Assembly: GCF_000227135.1 (NCBI RefSeq)
Contig: NC_018249.1
Location: 346,903-410,902, forward strand
DNA: 64,000 nucleotides
Direction of reading: 5' to 3'
Source: Leishmania donovani
Lineage: Eukaryota; Euglenozoa; Kinetoplastea; Trypanosomatida; Trypanosomatidae
Numbering within the stretch: position 1 is the stretch's first letter; every line of letters begins with the position of its first letter. Below are positions 59,060 through 64,000 of this stretch, one piece after another. The position numbers and the translations under genes were made by a program. The notes beneath the pieces were generated by a model. It had not been told where the DNA came from. It made no database searches and worked only from the letters and a program-made list of their open reading frames with translations.

Positions 59060-61452
59060 ATGGTGTTGCGGACGCCGACCACCACCACGCCGCTGCCGAC
59101 GCAGCAGCATCACCAGTCACAGCAGAGCTACTTCCATGCGAACGTGACGGCGCTGCGGAGCCTGCAGCACCGGATGCAGCTGCGGGCGGAAGCGGCACAG
59201 GTGCTGCACACTGATCCATCATCATCTTCGCTCGGTAAAAGTAGCCTGCCAGCGTCGCCAGCACAGCACCGCCACTGCCAATGCGGCGCTGCTCGTCCTG
59301 CGCCATTTCCTTCCTCTCCATCAAAGCCGACCGCAGCGCAGACAGCACCAGCGAGCCCTGATGCGCCCTTCTCTCTTTGGTCACCACAGCTGCACGCAGC
59401 TGTTTTACGAGTCGCAGACTTGGGTGAAGTGGATATCACCGCCGGGGCGTACTGCACGGCGCGGGGCACGACGCGGCGAACAGCAACGGCGCAACTGCCA
59501 GAGATGAGCCACCTTGGCAGTGTAGTCGGTAATGGAGAAGGCGTGCCAGCTGCAGGAAGCTCGCCAGGGGGGTGCGGCGCCTGCACATGTCGAGGCTGTG
59601 GCTGTCTCGATGGGCCCAACGCAAGTAGGGAGGAACAGCAGTGTCGTAATCACCGCCGGCATCGCAGCAGTCATCGCAAGCGGCACGGCCGTAGCAGCGG
59701 CAGAAGGCGCCGTGATGACTCGGTCGGCTCCTGCCCGCCTTCTTCTCCCGGTCCGTCCAAGTCCGCCGCCGCAGCAACGGCTCGGCTGCCAAGCGCCGTT
59801 TCGCTCCTTGCGACGGCTTCCAATGCGTCACCAGTTGCGTCTCCGTTTCGTGACCAGGAAGTGCTGGAGCGCATCATGGCCAAGTACCGCACCCCTCCAA
59901 CACCGCCCGCGGAGCCAGCGCAACAGCAGCCGCTGCATATCTTCCTCCATTGCGGATGTGAAAAGACGGGAGCAGCGCCTGATATCACAGCATTGGCGGG
60001 GACTTATGCCTCAGCAGCCACATTAGTGGCCCCAGGGCCGACAGCGAAGACAGCGACAGCCTCCACTCCTGCCTCATCCCCGCCATCAGCCGCGTCCGTC
60101 CCTCCACCACCACCAGCCGTGTCCGTCCCACCGCCACCACCACCAGCCGTGTCCGTCCCACCGCCACCACCACCAGCCGCGTCCGTCCCTCCACCACCAC
60201 CAGCCGTGTCCGTCCCACCGCCACCACCACCAGCCNNNNNNNNNNNNNNNNNNNNNNNNNNNNNNNNNNNNNNNNNNNNNNNNNNNNNNNNNNNNNNNNN
60301 NNNNNNNNNNCGCCGCCGCCACCAGCCGTGTCCGTCCCTCCACCACCAGCCGTGTCCGTTCCGCCGCCACCGCCATCAGCCGCGTCCGTCCCGCCGCCGC
60401 CGCCAGCGGCATCCGTCCCTCCACCACCGCGGAGTGCGTCTGCGCTGAAAACCCCGCCGGCGATTGCCGGTGCACCGTCAAGGTCGCGGTCTCCTACTGC
60501 GCCGACCCACTCCGCGATAGACAAGGAGCGGCAGATGCTGCTGGAGAAGGCTGACAAATACGTCTGGCAACTTGAGCAGGAGGTGCAGCACCGCGCCCTT
60601 CATTATAACGTCGTGCTGCAGCAGCTAGCGGAGGAGGAGGCACGCAGCGCAGCTCTACGCCACGACCGCGACGCACTCCTGGAGCTTAACGGCGGCCTGC
60701 AAGCCTCTCTGAACTACACTGGAGGTAGCAGCAACTCACGGAGGCGACACCGGCACGGACACTCTACCTCCTCCTCCTCTACGTCAACCTGTGAAGCGAC
60801 GGCAAGGCCATCGCCTCAGGGTGCAAGTGAATCAGACAAAAAAGGTCTGCCACCGCCACAGCAACAGCAGCAGCAGCAGCCGGCGCGTCGTCTCCCACCA
60901 GCGGTTGAGTCCGTCTACGCCTCTCTGCAGATCCCCGCGGATGCTGGTGCAGCAGCCGCACCATCGGCGGCGCCGTCAACATCTGCCACCTATGTACCAG
61001 CATCCACCGCAACTGCGGCAACAGGAGAAGGTCGCGCGAGCGCGACGCAAGAAGTGCTCCGACACGTACTGCTTGAGCGTGAAGCGGCACTGCAGTCGTC
61101 GCCGCGGCCCAGCATGGCGAAAGCGGTGATGGGCACGCCGAACAGCGTGCCTTACCATGGCTACTCCGACGAACTGCGCCGCTACGTGGATCGCCTTTAT
61201 CAGGAAGCAGAGGCTGGCGCCGCTCATGTGCGGCAGGCAAGTCTGCCCTCGGTGATTCCAACGGGTGCCGCCGCAGCGGCATCGTCCCTCGCACCCTCAC
61301 TTGAGCTACCAGCCTACCAGCTGCAGCAGAGGCAACGCCAGTCGGAGCTAGAGCAGCTCCGGGCAGAGGTAGCGGTAGAGGGGGAGCGCATGAGGGCCGA
61401 TGCGCAGCGGTGGCGCGCCTACCTTCAACAACAGCAACAGCAACGGCTTTGA
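59060..61452 (+). CDS. Proline-rich tandem-repeat protein interrupted by an assembly gap
   Basis: One gene read in two parts around an N gap. The first part (59060 to 60235) begins MVLRTPTTTTPL and is disordered. It has a His/Arg-rich stretch (about 205-225) and ends in tandem PPPPP-AVSV / PPPPPP-AASV units. After the gap the same repeat continues in another frame (60313 onward). A coiled-coil segment follows (DKERQMLLEKADKYVWQLEQ, LQQLAEEEARSAALRHDRDA), then Gln/Ala/Ser-rich sequence and a final heptad stretch ending in Gln repeats. The frames differ, so the true gap cannot be 75 bases: its length must leave remainder 1 on division by 3. Long polyproline stretches resemble profilin- or SH3/WW-binding segments, but there is no FH2 domain, so it is not a formin. 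Function unknown. Confidence 0.7.
60096..60430 (+). repeat. Proline-coding VNTR (27/30-bp units)
   Basis: Tandem units alternate between 27 and 30 bp, each encoding S-V-P(4-6)-A-V/A. The array is broken by the N gap at 60236-60310, so the copy number is unknown. Expansion or collapse of the repeat explains the gap. Confidence 0.85.
60236..60310. other. Assembly gap 4 (75 N) within coding repeat
   Basis: A run of 75 N inside the polyproline repeat. The stated length breaks the reading frame, so it is not the real distance. Confidence 0.97.
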
Positions 61453-62489
61453 AGCTCCCCTTTCCCCGACGGCGCATACATCTCTCTCGCTGATGGGCTG
61501 ATTTTTTCGTCTCGCCTGCCTCGCCTGTTTTGCATGCATCTTGCGCTGTACGCAAACTCGAAGCACTGCCGCACATGCACAATCCTCTTCTCCCTCACCA
61601 CCCGCGCTCAGCTTCGCCTTTTCACAGGGGTGGCATAGATGATAGATGGGCGCGCCCCCTTCTCGCTCTCGTCCCTTCGCTTCTCGCTCGCTCTCGGTGA
61701 TCCGCCGCCGCCGCCGTCTCCCTCCCTTCTTTAGTTTTTGTCAGGCGACAGCAAGAGCGATGACAGTATGGCGTGCGGATGTGTAGTGTCATACACATAG
61801 ATATATATGTTTGCATGTACATGTGTACACACACATTATATGTGTGTGTGTGTGCGTGTGTATGCCTGCGCACTTTTTTCTGCGTTTCCCAGATAGTGTG
61901 ATCCAAGAGTGCTGTTGGCGGGCACACGGAAAGAGTGCGGAGTGGGGCACGACAAGGGGAGATGGGACGGAGCTGTGTAAATGCAGATGGAGCTGCCCGT
62001 GCATGCACGTGGTGTGAGCGTGCATGTTCGCGCGTAGGGAGGGGGCCGGTGGTATAGCGCGCAAGCGACTCCCTGCGGACGGCAGTAGCATTGCGAGACG
62101 CCGCCAAGTGACTCATCCTTTTCGCCCTCGCGCGCCAGTTCATCGTCCCTGTCTCTCCCCCACACCCTCCGACTCCACTACTTGTCGATTGGTTGATCAT
62201 CTGGCAGCGGTGTCGACTCCGTCAGCGAAGCGAGTCAGCAGCCCGATCAGCGTTCTCGCGTCGCTTTTTGCCCCCCCCCCCTCCCACTCCTCCCTCCAAG
62301 AACGTCCTTCTCCCCTCACCTCCATGCACTTCTCTTGAACTCGCCTCCACCGCTACCACCACCCTAGTGACCTCGCATACCTCCCTCCCACATTTGCCGC
62401 AGTCACTCACCAGTGGCTACGCCGCGTCACCAGCAAGGCCACAGCAGCAGGGATCCAACGAAACAAGAGAAGAGGCCCGAAAGAACGCG
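61453..62489. other. Intergenic region
   Basis: No gene supported. It includes (TA)n near 61800-61808, TG repeats near 61836-61860, a C run at about 62269-62280 and CT-rich sequence before the next gene. The next frame is open upstream to 62193 but lacks an ATG. Confidence 0.6.
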
Positions 62490-63248
62490 ATGGGCTGGTT
62501 TCGCTCCTCGGCCTCGGGAGCGGCCGGCACCGCCACCGCAGAAGCGCCAGCGGCAGCAACCGAGCACGGAGCCCAGTACCGGCAGCCGCAGCCGGAAGCG
62601 AATTCTCCGGCACCGTTGACTGAGGCGGAGCAGCTCGACCTCCTCGTCGCCGGTGCGCGTCTCGACGGCACAGAAGCGCAGGACACGGATCGCTTCCTCG
62701 GGTCCAACAGGCGGCACACGTACGCGGACGGTCTGCTAAGCTGCGCCGCCTACACCTTCAGCGGGCTGCAGCACATTCAAGGGCAAAGTAGCGCCCTGAC
62801 GCTGCTCACCATGTGGACGGTGGGAACGACGTTCCTGGTCGACGTGGCAGAGCGGAAGTACCTGCAAGAATCTCTGCAGAGCACGCTGTGCACAACCCAG
62901 ACAAGAAGCGTAGCTGAAAAGCCGCTATTGCTCGATCAGCCGCCACACAACGCTACACCGGCATCTACGCCAGGAAAAGCAGCAGTGGCGCCGGCGATGC
63001 CTACTGCGTACGACTCGCTGTCATCAGCGATCAAGAAGTCCGCGCCACAAGACAAGGAGAAGCTCGCGGAGCAGCAGCGAAAGGTGTTCTTGACACAGGC
63101 GGTTGCATCGTGGTTGTGGATGCTAGCCTCCTTTCAGCAGTTCAAGGTGCACAAGCGACTCAAGTGGTGCGGGTACAGCAGCTGGATGGGACTCGGCTGC
63201 GCGGGGTACTACACGACTCGGCATCTCTACAATCTGCTTGTGAAGTAG
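62490..63248 (+). CDS. Small protein with C-terminal membrane hairpin
   Basis: A 252-residue protein of unknown family. Residues 1-45 are Ala/Gln/Pro-rich. The conserved-looking part starts near 48 (LTEAEQLDLLVAGARLDG, then NRRHTYADGLLSCAAYTFSG). A first hydrophobic segment lies at about 80-118 (LTLLTMWTVGTTFLVDVAER), and two more are at about 200-220 (TQAVASWLWMLASFQ) and 228-248 (YSSWMGLGCAGYYTTRHLYN). Between them is a polar, Pro/Ala-rich link. The short basic loop (KVHKRLKW) between the last two segments suggests a membrane hairpin, as in many small mitochondrial inner-membrane or ER proteins. There is no cleavable signal. The ATG at MGWFRSSASG is the first in the open frame. Confidence 0.7.
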   Translation: MGWFRSSASGAAGTATAEAPAAATEHGAQYRQPQPEANSPAPLTEAEQLDLLVAGARLDGTEAQDTDRFLGSNRRHTYADGLLSCAAYTFSGLQHIQGQSSALTLLTMWTVGTTFLVDVAERKYLQESLQSTLCTTQTRSVAEKPLLLDQPPHNATPASTPGKAAVAPAMPTAYDSLSSAIKKSAPQDKEKLAEQQRKVFLTQAVASWLWMLASFQQFKVHKRLKWCGYSSWMGLGCAGYYTTRHLYNLLVK

Positions 63249-64000
63249 GAGGGGATCTGAGGGTGTAGAGGCGGATTCGTGCTGCCGCAACGCGACGCAG
63301 CACTGGCGAACACGCTCTAGGTCGGTGTACTCGGGGACGGAGGGTGCTGTCGCCTCTGCTCCGTTTTGTTCGTGTCGGTGGATGTGCGGTGTAACCCCCC
63401 TCACAGTGCGCTTGGCGCGTGATTGGCCGGCGACGGGGCTGGACGGTGAAGCTCCGACACCAGTGACATGCGTACACGCAGAGATCTTATAAGTATGCAG
63501 GTATATGGTCATGATAACGCGCTAAGGCCGGCGCTGGCGATGAAGTTGTGGAGGCAGGCATGGGGTACGATAGCGTAGGCGAGAGCGTCCGCAGAGACGA
63601 GACTAGCGGCTCCCCCGTGTGGTTCTCTGAAGCGGAAGAGAAACAGTGACGGCGGCGTGGAAGGGCGGCGGAGTGCACACGTGGCTTTCCAGACACCTTT
63701 ATCGTGTACGGATGGCTCTCTTCCACCACCCGTCCTTCTCTCGCCTCACGCCTCACTCGCTCACTCCTACCTCTCCCCTTTCCCCTCTCCCCGGCACAAC
63801 AGCTTTCTGGCTGTTTGTGTGTGAGTATGTCAGCGCCCGCCATGCTCCCGCGTGAGCAAGTGCGCGGCGGTCAGCCGCCGAGAAAACGCCAGGTGATGCC
63901 GTACCTCCATTTTTGTGGGAAAGCGGCACCGATAGGCATCGCACCCGTCTCGCCATGGTTCACGTCTCTGTCTGTTGCCCAGTCACTAGCATACCCCTCT
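63249..64000. other. Right-end non-coding region
   Basis: No gene supported. The first 280 bases are GC-rich and mixed, then the sequence becomes CT-rich (about 63720-63790), which may be the start of the next leader. The next gene lies beyond the window. Confidence 0.6.

Noticed and set aside
60096..60430. Formin FH1-like interpretation of the polyproline repeat
   Set aside because: There is no FH2 domain downstream, only coiled coil and Gln/Ala-rich sequence.
1..64000. CRISPR arrays, bacterial operons or ribosome binding sites
   Set aside because: The gene structure, codon bias and kinesin, SmD1 and NEK genes are eukaryotic; no direct repeats with regular spacers were seen.

Overview
The window looks like a stretch of a trypanosomatid nuclear chromosome, most probably Leishmania or a close relative. 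Every supported gene lies on the + strand. Genes are intronless, GC-rich at third positions and separated by 0.6-5.3 kb of low-complexity DNA full of (TG/CA)n, (TA)n, poly-T, poly-C and polypyrimidine tracts. Several pyrimidine tracts end in an AG shortly before a start codon, as expected for spliced-leader trans-splicing. No strand switch, tRNA, rRNA or CRISPR array was seen, so the window appears to sit inside one directional (polycistronic) gene cluster.

Layout from left to right: a 3.6 kb non-coding lead; a NEK-like protein kinase; a GC-rich repetitive block (4.77-7.36 kb) with three assembly gaps, flanking duplications and possible degenerate retroposon sequence; a kinesin-3-like motor; a 1946-residue NPRL2-like (GATOR1/SEACIT) protein with very large disordered insertions; a 66-codon single-membrane-segment ORF flanked by two strong inverted repeats; a WD40 protein; a 1215-residue probable mitochondrial protein; a probable mitochondrial outer-membrane beta-barrel protein ending in a beta-signal; a HUT1/SLC35B1-type nucleotide-sugar (or ATP/ADP) carrier with a KKXX tail; a disrupted or frameshifted locus; a kelch plus double-BTB protein resembling LZTR1; a coiled-coil protein with a DxDGDGxxD loop; an MFS (spinster-like) transporter with a long soluble tail; SmD1; a proline-rich repeat protein interrupted by an assembly gap; and a small membrane-hairpin protein.

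The genes do not form one pathway, which is normal for trypanosomatid clusters. Themes are signalling (NEK, NPRL2-like, kelch-BTB), organelle membranes (beta-barrel, HUT1-like, MFS, C-terminal membrane hairpin protein), cytoskeleton (kinesin, coiled-coil proteins) and the spliceosome (SmD1). Expression is likely set after transcription, through UTRs. The two structured inverted repeats around the small ORF, the (CAG)10 array at a candidate acceptor site and the retroposon-like blocks are therefore the most interesting non-coding elements. The most useful protein-level leads are the conserved putative GAP arginine in the NPRL2-like protein and the C-terminal beta-signal of the beta-barrel candidate. 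Family assignments come from reading motifs by eye; no database search was run.
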